A DNA stretch of 64,000 bases from Streptomyces netropsis (lineage in GTDB: Bacteria > Actinomycetota > Actinomycetes > Streptomycetales > Streptomycetaceae), in NCBI RefSeq assembly GCF_014203545.1, contig NZ_JACHJG010000001.1, positions 744,001 to 808,000 on the forward strand, read 5' to 3'. Of the stretch, positions 25,473 through 33,518 are shown one piece after another. The notes beneath the pieces were generated by a model. That model ran no database searches. It was not told the origin of the DNA and saw nothing but the letters and a program-made list of their open reading frames with translations. Positions within the stretch are counted from its first letter, which is position 1; every line of letters begins with the position of its first letter. The position numbers and the translations under genes are program-made.

Positions 25473-26840
25473 GTGGTGGAGCACACAGGCGGCGAGGCGG
25501 CCGGTGACGCCGGCGGGGCCGACGGTGTTGCCGAGGTGCTCGACCGTCCGTTGCCCGAGGGGATCAGGCGACGGGTCGTCGGGCTTGTCGCGGAGGCGTT
25601 CGGCGGGCTGACGGTCGCCGAACTGCCCCCTCAGCTACGGCAGTACGCCCGGTTCACGCCGAGCAGGCGGGCCAAGTTCGCGGGCAACGCGATGGCCGCC
25701 GCGGTGGAGAACGACGCCGTCTTCCGGCAGCGCATCTCCGCCCGGCTGCGCGAGGGCGGGTCCGAGCTGGCCGAGGCGCTGGACGCCGGGTCCCCGCCGG
25801 CGGCCGCCGACCCGGAGGACGTGGCGGCCATGGCCTATGTGCTGCGGCCGCTCGGCTGGGTCAAGCTGGTCACCGCGGCCGGCGAGGAGGCCCAGCGGGC
25901 CGGCGCCGAGCGGGCGGGCCAGGAGGCGCAGCGCGAGTTGCGGCAGCTGCGCGAGGAGCTGGCCGCCGCGCGCGCCGAGGCCCGTACGGACTCCGACCGG
26001 GCCCGCGCGGAGCTGGACGCGGTGCGCAAGGAGGCCGAGGCCGCGCAGCGCAAGCTGCGCAGCGCGGTCAGTGACGTGCGGCGCGGTGAGGCGGCGCTGC
26101 GCAAGGCGCAGGCCGAGCTGGAGACCGTGCGCTCGGCTGCCGCCACCGAGAAGACGGCGGCCCTGGGTGAGGCGCGACGGCTCAAGGCGCGGCTGGCGGA
26201 GGCCGAGTCGGCGCTGGAGGCGAGCCGTCGTGCGGTGCGCGAGGGGCGCAGCGTGGAGGACATGCGGCTGCGGCTGCTGCTCGACACCGTCCTGGACGCG
26301 GCGCAGGGGCTGCGGCGCGAGCTGGCCCTGCCGCCGGCGTCCGTGCGCCCGGCGGACACGGTGGACGCGGTGGAGCCGGGCCGGATGACGCCCAAGGACA
26401 TCGCCAACCGCGCGCTGTCGGAGACCGATCCGGCACTGCTGGACCAGCTGCTGGCGCTGCCGCAGGCACACTTGGTGGTCGACGGCTACAACGTCACCAA
26501 GACCGGCTACCCGACGATGCCGTTGGACAAGCAGCGGCTGCGGCTGCTGGGCGGGCTCGCGATGCTGGCCGCGCAGACGGGCGCGGAGATGACGTGCGTC
26601 TTCGACGGCGCCGAGCTGGCCGCGCCGGTGCTGCTCGCGCCGCCGCGCGGGGTGCGGGTGCTGTTCAGCAAGGCCGGGGTGACGGCGGACGAGCTGATCC
26701 GGCAGCTGGTGCGGGCCGAGCCGCCGGGCCGACCGGTGGTCGTGGTCTCCACGGACCGGGAGGTGGCCGACGGGGTCGCGAAGGCGGGCGCGCGGCCGGT
26801 CGCATCGGCCTTGCTGCTCAAGCGACTTGCGCGTACCTGA
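25473..26840 (+). CDS. NYN/YacP-like (PIN-fold) putative RNase with central coiled coil
   Basis: A 455-residue protein: N-terminal helical region with RFTPSRRAKFAGNAMAAA near 55-75, a long Ala/Glu/Arg coiled coil at about 140-270, and a C-terminal YacP-like NYN domain. That domain carries VVDGYNVTKTGYP, CVFDGAE, VLFSKAGVTADELI and VVVVSTDREVADG, with the acidic residues expected to bind metal. YacP/Rae1 in Bacillus is a ribosome-associated endoribonuclease; the actinobacterial long form is less studied. GTG 25473 with GGGAG upstream. Confidence 0.85.
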   Translation: MVEHTGGEAAGDAGGADGVAEVLDRPLPEGIRRRVVGLVAEAFGGLTVAELPPQLRQYARFTPSRRAKFAGNAMAAAVENDAVFRQRISARLREGGSELAEALDAGSPPAAADPEDVAAMAYVLRPLGWVKLVTAAGEEAQRAGAERAGQEAQRELRQLREELAAARAEARTDSDRARAELDAVRKEAEAAQRKLRSAVSDVRRGEAALRKAQAELETVRSAAATEKTAALGEARRLKARLAEAESALEASRRAVREGRSVEDMRLRLLLDTVLDAAQGLRRELALPPASVRPADTVDAVEPGRMTPKDIANRALSETDPALLDQLLALPQAHLVVDGYNVTKTGYPTMPLDKQRLRLLGGLAMLAAQTGAEMTCVFDGAELAAPVLLAPPRGVRVLFSKAGVTADELIRQLVRAEPPGRPVVVVSTDREVADGVAKAGARPVASALLLKRLART

Positions 26841-27057
26841 GCGTGGGGCGGCGGTCACCTACTGTGTCGTCTTCGTAAAAGATGCGTCGGCGGCCGGAAT
26901 TTTTCGCAGCAGAGTTTGAACGGACTGCGGGAAGGTCACTAAGGTCGGGCCTCGAACCTTCGCGCGGTTGTTCATCCATTCGGGGTGACGGCGAAGGTCC
27001 CGCCGAGCCCGCGGAGCCTGCGCGGTAGGCGGCCCCCAGGAAAAGGAGCTCGTCTCC
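26841..27057 (+). promoter_or_regulatory. leader of the first NlpC/P60 gene
   Basis: The region includes CGAACCTTCGC (26955) able to pair with GCGAAGGTC (26991), enclosing ATTCGGGGTGACG, then GGTAGGCGG and AAAAGGAG. The TTCGGGGTGACG and GTAGGCG pieces recall the ydaO (c-di-AMP) riboswitch common before Streptomyces wall-hydrolase genes, but the GTCAGCTAACC element is missing. I do not call a riboswitch. Confidence 0.3.
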
Positions 27058-28122
27058 GTGGCGTCCCACCGTCGACCCAAGCAGCCGGGCCGCACCCGGG
27101 TGACCGTGCTCACCGCGACCGCCGCGGCGGCCGTCGCCCTCTCGGCCCAGGCCGCGCACGCCGATCCGCAGGCGTCCAAGCAGGACGTCAAGTCGAAGGT
27201 CGACAAGCTCTACGAGGAAGCCGAGCAGGCCACCGAGAAGTACAACGGGGCCAAGGAGAAGCAGGACAAGCTGGACAAGCAGGTCGGCGATCTCCAGGAC
27301 AAGGTCGCCCGCGGCCAGGAGGAGCTGAACAAGCTCCGCAACAGCCTCGGTTCGATGGCCACCGCGCAGTACCGCACCGGCAGCATCGACCCCGCCCTGC
27401 AGCTGCTGCTGTCCTCCGACCCGGACAGCTACCTGGAGCGGGCCTCCACGCTCGACCAGCTCACCACCAAGCAGGCGGAGACGCTTCGTCAGATAGCCGG
27501 CAAGCAGCGCACCCTGAAGCAGGAGCGCCAGGAGGCCGCCGACAAGCTCGCCGACCTGGAGTCCACGCGCAAGGCGCTGGGGGACAAGAAGAAGGAGATC
27601 CAGGGCAAGCTCTCCGACGCCCAGGAACTCCTCAACACCCTCACGGCCAAGGAGAAGGCCGAGGTCACGGGCGAGGACAAGGCGCAGGAGGGCAAGGGCG
27701 GCGACCGCGCCGACCGCTCCGGCGGGAGCCGCACGGACCCGGGGGACCAGGGCAAGCCGGTGCCCGAGTCGCAGCGTGCCGGTGGTGCGCTCGGCGCCGC
27801 GCAGGGCAAGATCGGCTCCCCCTACGTCTGGGGTGCGACCGGCCCCAGCTCCTTCGACTGCTCCGGGCTGACCTCCTGGGCGTACGCGCAGGCGGGCGTC
27901 ACCCTGCCCCGCATGTCGCAGGACCAGGCGAACGCCGGCACCCGCATCTACGACCAGGGCTCCCTCAAGCCGGGCGACCTGGTGATCTTCTACGGCGATC
28001 TGCACCACGTCGGCCTGTACGCGGGCAACGGCCAGGTGCTGCACGCCCCGAAGCCGGGCGCCAACGTGCGCTACGAGGCCATGGGCAACATGCCCTTCCA
28101 GTTCGGGGTGCGCGTCGGCTGA
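27058..28122 (+). CDS. secreted NlpC/P60 peptidoglycan endopeptidase
   Basis: A 354-residue exported wall hydrolase. The signal peptide ends near HADP (residues 33-36). A coiled coil covers about 40-200, then a Gly/Ser/charged linker, then the NlpC/P60 (C40) domain at 238-354. Catalytic residues are C268 (SSFDCSGLT), H317 (HHVGLYAG) and H329 (VLHAP). It is expected to cut D-Glu/meso- or LL-Dpm peptide stems and resembles RipA/RipC-like proteins. GTG 27058 follows AAAAGGAG. The next gene is a close paralogue with the same layout. Confidence 0.93.
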   Translation: MASHRRPKQPGRTRVTVLTATAAAAVALSAQAAHADPQASKQDVKSKVDKLYEEAEQATEKYNGAKEKQDKLDKQVGDLQDKVARGQEELNKLRNSLGSMATAQYRTGSIDPALQLLLSSDPDSYLERASTLDQLTTKQAETLRQIAGKQRTLKQERQEAADKLADLESTRKALGDKKKEIQGKLSDAQELLNTLTAKEKAEVTGEDKAQEGKGGDRADRSGGSRTDPGDQGKPVPESQRAGGALGAAQGKIGSPYVWGATGPSSFDCSGLTSWAYAQAGVTLPRMSQDQANAGTRIYDQGSLKPGDLVIFYGDLHHVGLYAGNGQVLHAPKPGANVRYEAMGNMPFQFGVRVG

Positions 28123-28266
28123 CGTCTTCCGCCGAGCCCTCGGCCGCCGTCCCGCGACCTCATGAGCCCCATCCGCACCCCGGGTGCGTCCCAAGCCCGT
28201 CCTCCGTGCCGGGCCCGAGCGACACACCGCCCTTTCGGGCGAATCCCGGAACCCTTCGCTGACTCC

Positions 28267-28302
28267 ACGCCCCGCCGGTGACCTGCGTCTCCGGCGGGGC
28301 GT
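28267..28302 (+). terminator. terminator between the two NlpC/P60 genes
   Basis: ACGCCCCGCCGG (28267-28278) pairs with CCGGCGGGGCGT (28291-28302). The 313-bp gap also has small GC hairpins (CCGCCCTTTCGGGCG near 28229) and no gene. Confidence 0.7.
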
Positions 28303-28435
28303 CACGTTTCCCGCCCCGCGCGGTCTTTGAACCCGGGGTGATCGCGCCGCTACTGTCTGGCGCGCGGTGCCCCGCTGTCGTACGCCCGTCCCGGGCGGCA
28401 GGGGCCGCACACAGTGAAAGGGAGTGCGGCTTCCC

Positions 28436-29494
28436 GTGGCGTTCCATCGCCGTCCCGCGCCGACCGGTATCAACCGGTCCGTCCGGGTCACCGTCCTGTC
28501 CGCCGCCATGGCCACCGCGGCCGCCGCCCTGTCGGCGGCCCCCGCGGACGCCCGGCCCGGCGAACCCGTGGACGACACCCGGGCCTCCGGGACGGTGAAG
28601 GCACAGGTCGACCGGCTCTACGAGGAAGCGGAGCGGGCCACCGAGAAGTTCAACGCCGCCGACGAGCGCACCGACGGCCTGCGGGAACGGGTGGAGCGGG
28701 CCGCCGACCGGGTCGCGCGCGGCCAGGAGCGGGTCAACCGGCTGCGCACCGCCCTCGGCATGATCGCCACGGCCCAGTACCGCACCGGCGGCGCCATGGA
28801 CCCGGCCATCGAACTGCTGCTGTCCTCCGATCCCGACGGCTATCTGGAACGGGCCGCCACCCTCGACCGCGTCACCGGCCGCCAGGCCGACCAGCTGCGG
28901 GTCCTCCAGGGCGCGCAGCGCGAACTGCGCCAGGAGCGGGCGGAGGCGTCCCGGATCCTCGCGGACCTCGAGGACGGCCGCCGGGCCGTCGTCCGCCACA
29001 AGCAGGAGGTCGAGCGGAAGCTCGCCACGGCCCGCAGGCTGCTGAACTCGCTGCCCACGGCGGACCGGGAGGAGTACGGCCGCGCGTCGCGGTCCGACCG
29101 CGGCGACGGTGTCCTCGCCGCCGCGCTGCCGAGCCTCGCCCCCACCTCCTCGCGGGGGGCCGCGGCCGCCATGGCCGCGCGCTCCGCGGTCGGCTCCCCG
29201 TACGCCTGGGGAGCCACCGGCCCGAGCGCCTTCGACTGCTCGGGGCTCACGCAGTGGGCGTACGGGCGCGCGGGCGTGGGCCTGCCGCGCACCTCGCAGG
29301 CGCAGCGGAACGCCGGCCGGCACGTGTCGCTGTCGGAGGCCCAGCCCGGCGACCTGGTGATCTACCGGGCCGACGCCAGCCACGTGGGCATGTACGTGGG
29401 CAACGGACAGGTCGTGCACGCCCCCTACCCCGGTGCCCGGGTCCGCTACGACCCGGCCAACATGATGCCGATTTCCTCCGTCACCCGGCCATGA
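28436..29494 (+). CDS. secreted NlpC/P60 peptidoglycan endopeptidase, paralogue
   Basis: A 352-residue paralogue of the preceding protein with the same order: signal peptide, coiled coil (KAQVDRLYEEAERATEKFN), linker, C40 domain with C268 (SAFDCSGLT), H316 (ASHVGMYVG) and H328 (VVHAP). It is more Arg-rich than its neighbour, which is Lys-rich, suggesting an old duplication rather than a recent one. GTG 28436 aligns with the start of the paralogue and has GGGAG upstream; GTG 28424 overlaps that site. Confidence 0.92.
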   Translation: MAFHRRPAPTGINRSVRVTVLSAAMATAAAALSAAPADARPGEPVDDTRASGTVKAQVDRLYEEAERATEKFNAADERTDGLRERVERAADRVARGQERVNRLRTALGMIATAQYRTGGAMDPAIELLLSSDPDGYLERAATLDRVTGRQADQLRVLQGAQRELRQERAEASRILADLEDGRRAVVRHKQEVERKLATARRLLNSLPTADREEYGRASRSDRGDGVLAAALPSLAPTSSRGAAAAMAARSAVGSPYAWGATGPSAFDCSGLTQWAYGRAGVGLPRTSQAQRNAGRHVSLSEAQPGDLVIYRADASHVGMYVGNGQVVHAPYPGARVRYDPANMMPISSVTRP

Positions 29495-29544
29495 GCGTGC
29501 CCTGAACACCTGCCGCCCGCCCCGCGGCTCGTACGATGCGGGGC

Positions 29545-30798
29545 GTGACAGGGCGACAGCGGTGGGGCGGAAGACGCGTGGCGTGCGGCCTGGCGGCGGC
29601 CCTGCTCGGGGTCCAGGCCCTGACCGGCTGCGGGGCGATGGGCTCCTCCGCTGGCCCGGACGCCGACGACAGATCGGTGCAGCGCCTGCTGGACCGGTGG
29701 GCCGACGCGGTGCGCGGCCGTGACGAGGCCGCCTTCCTGGCCGCCGTGGACCCTCGGGCGGCGGGCTACCGTGCCGCGCGACAGCGGGTGTTCGCGCAGC
29801 TCAAGGACGTACCGCTGGCCGCCTACGGCTACCGGCTCGTGCGGCGGGGAGGGTTCGCCCCCGCGCCCGGCGACGGTCACCGCGTCGCCGTCGAGGCCGA
29901 ACTGCGCTACCGGATCGCCGGCTACGACACCGCGCCCGTCACGGCACCCGCGCGCCTGACGCTCGTCAAGCGCGACGGCCGCTGGTACATCGCCGCCCAG
30001 GACGACCGCAACGGCGGCCGGCAGCTGTGGGAGCAGGGCACGGTGGCGGTCGTGCGCGGCGAGCACAGCCTCGTCCTCGGCGTCGGCCAGGACCGGGCGC
30101 GGCTGCGGGCCCTCGCGGACCTCGCCGACCGCGCGGTGCCCGCCGTGGGCGCGGCCTGGCGGGGCAAGTGGGCGGGGCGGGTGGTGGTCGAGATGCCGGC
30201 CTCCCTGGACACCATGGCGGCCCTGCTGGGATCGCCCGCCTCCGGCTACCGGGGCATCGCGGCGGTGACCACCGGAGAGGTCGGCGGCGCCGGCGCCGCC
30301 CCGGCCGACCGGATCATCGTCAACCCCGAGGCGTACGGCGTGCTCGGCGACTTCGGCCGCCGCGTCGTGCTCACCCACGAGACCGCCCACGTCGCCACCC
30401 GCGCGCTGACCTCCCCGGCCACCCCGCTGTGGCTCTCCGAGGGCTTCGCCGACTGGGCCGCCTACCGCGACACCGACCGCACACCGCGCCAGGCCGCCCC
30501 CGAGCTGGCCCGCGCCGTCACCGGCGGCGAGCTGCCGCGGCGGCTGCCCGAGGACGCGGAGTTCGGCTTCGCGGGTGAGTCCGGGCGGCTGGCCCGCGCC
30601 TACGAGGAGGGCTGGCTGGCCTGCCGCATGATCGCCGACGAGTGGGGCGAGGAGAAGCTCGTCGCCTTCTACCGCGCGGTCGGCGGGCACAGCCGACGGG
30701 CGGGCGCCGTCGAGGCCGCCCTGCGCGACGTGCTCGGGGTGGGCGTCGGCGACTTCACCGCGCGCTGGCGCGCCTATCTGGAGGCCGCGCTCGGCTGA
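29545..30798 (+). CDS. putative lipoprotein with gluzincin-type zinc metalloprotease motif
   Basis: A 417-residue exported protein. A lipobox ALTGC (C29) follows a hydrophobic signal. An NTF2-like region at about 40-160 ends in LVKRDGRWYIAAQDD. A C-terminal region has HETAH at 278-282 followed 17 residues later by E299 in LWLSEGFADW, the HExxH...E pattern of gluzincins (peptidase MA-like). A zinc protease on the cell surface is an inference; the motif is complete. TACGAT at 29532-29537 suggests a leaderless transcript from GTG 29545; ATG 29536 is the alternative start. Confidence 0.85.
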   Translation: MTGRQRWGGRRVACGLAAALLGVQALTGCGAMGSSAGPDADDRSVQRLLDRWADAVRGRDEAAFLAAVDPRAAGYRAARQRVFAQLKDVPLAAYGYRLVRRGGFAPAPGDGHRVAVEAELRYRIAGYDTAPVTAPARLTLVKRDGRWYIAAQDDRNGGRQLWEQGTVAVVRGEHSLVLGVGQDRARLRALADLADRAVPAVGAAWRGKWAGRVVVEMPASLDTMAALLGSPASGYRGIAAVTTGEVGGAGAAPADRIIVNPEAYGVLGDFGRRVVLTHETAHVATRALTSPATPLWLSEGFADWAAYRDTDRTPRQAAPELARAVTGGELPRRLPEDAEFGFAGESGRLARAYEEGWLACRMIADEWGEEKLVAFYRAVGGHSRRAGAVEAALRDVLGVGVGDFTARWRAYLEAALG

Positions 30799-30811
30799 CG
30801 TAGGCCGGCCG

Positions 30812-32053
30812 TCACTTGGCGACCAGCGCGGACGACCGCTCGGCGGGCGGCTCCGGCGTCCCGGTCGGCCCCGCCTCGGTCACCGTCTCCCGCCACAGCC
30901 GGGCGCACGAGAGCAGGGTCGCCACCACCAGCAGCAGATTGCGCAGCGTCAGCGTCGTCACGCCCAGCTTGTCGCTGGCCACGACGTGCGAGAACCAGAT
31001 GGGGAACTCGAGCTGGGTGAGCGGCGCCGCCAGCAGCACCAGGGCGACGGGCAGCCCCTGCCGGGTCGTCCGCATCGTCATGCACACCGCCGCCAGGCCG
31101 ATCAGCCAGATCAGATACTGCGGGCTGATCACCCGGCTGGTGGTGGTGAACAGCAGCACGGCCGCGAAGGCCGCGTCGAAGGGCGTGCACGCGGTGAACC
31201 GCCGCGCGCGCACCCGCCACAGCAGCAGCCAGCCGAAGGCCAGCACGCTCAGCCCCAGTGCCAGCCGGCTCATCGTGCGGACGTACGGGCCGAGGAACTC
31301 CACCGAGCCGTAGTGCAGCTGCGCGTGGCCCTGCCACCCGAAGTGCCGCCCCAGATGGAAGACCAACGACCCCAGCGACTCGATCTCCGTGCCGCGGTCG
31401 CGCTGGAAGGTCAGGAACGCCAGCGCCCCCGGCATCGCCGCGGCGAACAGCAGCCCCAGCACGAGCGCCGTGAGCAGCGCGGCGCCCCAGGCGGAGCGGG
31501 TGCGTGGGCCGCGCGGGGTGCCGGCGAGCAGCAGCACCGGCCAGACCTTCAGCAGCGCCCCGAAGCCGGCGAGCGCCCCCGAGAGCCGGGCCCCGGCCGG
31601 GCGCGCGGCGGCCAGCAGCGCCGCGACGGACACGGCGGTCACCATGACGTCGTAGCGGGCGTAGACGATCGGGCCCAGCAGCGGCACCCCGACCACCCAG
31701 ACCCACACCCCCGCCCGGCTGCGTCTGCCGCCGCGCACGGTGAACAGCAGCATCGCGAAGACCAGCACGTCCGCCAGGAAGCACATCAGGAAGAACGCCG
31801 GGGCGTAGTCGAGGAACGGCAGCAGCCCGGGGGAGAGCACGGCCAGCGCCGCGGCCGGCGGGTACTGCCACGTCACGTCGTCCAGCGGGAAGGTGCCCGT
31901 CCGCAGCACCCCGTACCAGCCCTGGTAGATCACCTCGATGTCGATCCCGACATCCGATCCGGGCAGCACCCACACCCGGAACACACACAGCAGCAGAACG
32001 GCCCGGGTGACGGCCCACACCACGATCGAGAGCCGCAAGCCAGTGCCCGCCAT
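30812..32053 (-). CDS. GT87/DUF2029-like GT-C membrane mannosyltransferase
   Basis: A 413-residue protein with about ten membrane helices, DVGIDIEVIYQGWYG in the first loop (the acidic loop typical of GT-C enzymes) and WQYPPAAA. DUF2029/GT87 enzymes use polyprenyl-phospho-mannose to extend lipomannan or PIMs in mycobacteria. The acceptor in Streptomyces is not known. It is divergent from the pimB-like gene, which fits a phosphatidylinositol mannoside role. ATG 32053. Confidence 0.85.
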   Translation of the reverse strand: MAGTGLRLSIVVWAVTRAVLLLCVFRVWVLPGSDVGIDIEVIYQGWYGVLRTGTFPLDDVTWQYPPAAALAVLSPGLLPFLDYAPAFFLMCFLADVLVFAMLLFTVRGGRRSRAGVWVWVVGVPLLGPIVYARYDVMVTAVSVAALLAAARPAGARLSGALAGFGALLKVWPVLLLAGTPRGPRTRSAWGAALLTALVLGLLFAAAMPGALAFLTFQRDRGTEIESLGSLVFHLGRHFGWQGHAQLHYGSVEFLGPYVRTMSRLALGLSVLAFGWLLLWRVRARRFTACTPFDAAFAAVLLFTTTSRVISPQYLIWLIGLAAVCMTMRTTRQGLPVALVLLAAPLTQLEFPIWFSHVVASDKLGVTTLTLRNLLLVVATLLSCARLWRETVTEAGPTGTPEPPAERSSALVAK

Positions 32054-32297
32054 GATTCACCTCGTCCATTCACGGTCCACGCACGGTTCACGTTCCACGC
32101 ACGTCCCTACACGCTCCGTCACTCCAAGGAATGATGCCGGTCGAGGCGGCCTGTGCGCGGTGACGTGGCGGGACGCGGGTCCAGATAGCCGCCCCGGGGG
32201 CACCCCCGGCGGTGGCCCGAGCGCACCCGGTACTGTCGGCGGCGCGATGTCACGGCCCAAGGCCACCCGCCGAGCGACCCCCAGCCGAAAGACCCCC

Positions 32298-33440
32298 GTG
32301 CACAAGACCTTGATCGTCACCAACGACTTTCCGCCCCGGCCCGGCGGCATCCAGGCGTTCCTGCACAACATGGCGCTGCGCCTGGACCCGGCGGATGTCG
32401 TCGTCTACGCCTCGACGTGGAAGCGCGGCCGGGAAGGCGCCGAGGCCACCGCCCGCTTCGACGCGGAGCAGCCCTTCGAGGTCGTCCGCGACCGCACCAC
32501 GATGCTGCTGCCCACCCCCCGGGTCACGCGCCGCGCCACCGCGCTGCTGCGCGAACACGGCTGCACCTCCGTGTGGTTCGGGGCCGCCGCGCCGCTCGGA
32601 CTGATGGCACCCGCGCTGCGCCGCGCCGGGGCCCGGCGACTGGTCGCCACCACCCACGGGCACGAGGCGGGCTGGGCCCAGCTGCCCGCCTCCCGGCAGT
32701 TGCTGCGCCGGATCGGCGAGGGCACGGACACGATCACCTATCTGGGGGAGTACACCCGCTCCCGGATCGCCGCCGCGCTGACGCCCGAGGCGGCCGGGCG
32801 GATGGTCCAACTGCCGCCCGGCGTGGACGAGAAGACCTTCCACCCGGCCTCCGGCGGCGACGAGGTCCGCGCCCGCCTCGGGCTCGCCGACCGTCCCGTC
32901 GTGGTGTGCGTCTCCCGCCTCGTACCGCGCAAGGGCCAGGACACCCTGATCGAGGCCATGCCACGGATCCTCGCGGCGGTCCCGGACACGGTGCTGCTCA
33001 TAGTCGGCGGCGGGCCCTACGCGAAGGACCTGCGGGCCCTCGCCGAGCGCACCGGCGTCGCCCACGCGGTCCGCTTCACCGGGCCCGTCCCGTGGGAGGA
33101 ACTGCCCGCGCACTACGGCGCCGGCGACGTCTTCGCCATGCCCTGCCGTACGCGCCGCGGCGGCCTGGACGTCGAGGGACTCGGCATCGTCTACCTGGAG
33201 GCGTCGGCGACGGGACTTCCGGTGGTCGCGGGCGACTCCGGCGGTGCGCCCGACGCCGTCCTGGACGGCGAGACGGGCTATGTGGTGCGGGGCGGCTCCG
33301 CCGAGGAGTCCGCCGACCGGATCGTCACGCTGCTCCGGGACCCCGAGCTCCGCCGTCGCATGGGCGAGCGGGGCCGCGCGTGGGTGGAAGAGCGGTGGCG
33401 CTGGGACCTTCTGGCGAACCGCTTGCGGGAACTGCTGTAG
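32298..33440 (+). CDS. pimB: GDP-mannose-dependent GT4 mannosyltransferase, PimB-like
   Basis: A GT-B transferase of family GT4: TLIVTNDFPPRPGGIQAFL at the N-terminus, THGHEAGW, VCVSRLVPRKGQDTLIEAM, and the nucleotide-sugar motif EGLGIVYLEASATGLPVVAG with the conserved Glu pair. PimB' adds the second mannose to phosphatidylinositol monomannoside in the inner membrane. GTG 32298 begins the conserved HKTLIVTNDF. An in-frame ATG at 32247, 11 nt past a TACTGT hexamer, would add 17 basic residues and cannot be excluded. Confidence 0.9.
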   Translation: MHKTLIVTNDFPPRPGGIQAFLHNMALRLDPADVVVYASTWKRGREGAEATARFDAEQPFEVVRDRTTMLLPTPRVTRRATALLREHGCTSVWFGAAAPLGLMAPALRRAGARRLVATTHGHEAGWAQLPASRQLLRRIGEGTDTITYLGEYTRSRIAAALTPEAAGRMVQLPPGVDEKTFHPASGGDEVRARLGLADRPVVVCVSRLVPRKGQDTLIEAMPRILAAVPDTVLLIVGGGPYAKDLRALAERTGVAHAVRFTGPVPWEELPAHYGAGDVFAMPCRTRRGGLDVEGLGIVYLEASATGLPVVAGDSGGAPDAVLDGETGYVVRGGSAEESADRIVTLLRDPELRRRMGERGRAWVEERWRWDLLANRLRELL

Positions 33441-33450
33441 AAGAAAGCCC

Positions 33451-33495
33451 TCAATCGCCGGGCAGGCTTGTTTATCGAGCCCGCCCGGCGATTGA
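33451..33495. terminator. repeat-family stem-loop between convergent genes
   Basis: Arms 33451-33468 and 33478-33495 pair with one mismatch (TCAATCGCCGGGCAGGCT). Variant core GGGCAGG instead of GGACGGG. Confidence 0.65.
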
Positions 33496-33518
33496 AAGCA
33501 ATCTTTTAACCCGCACCG

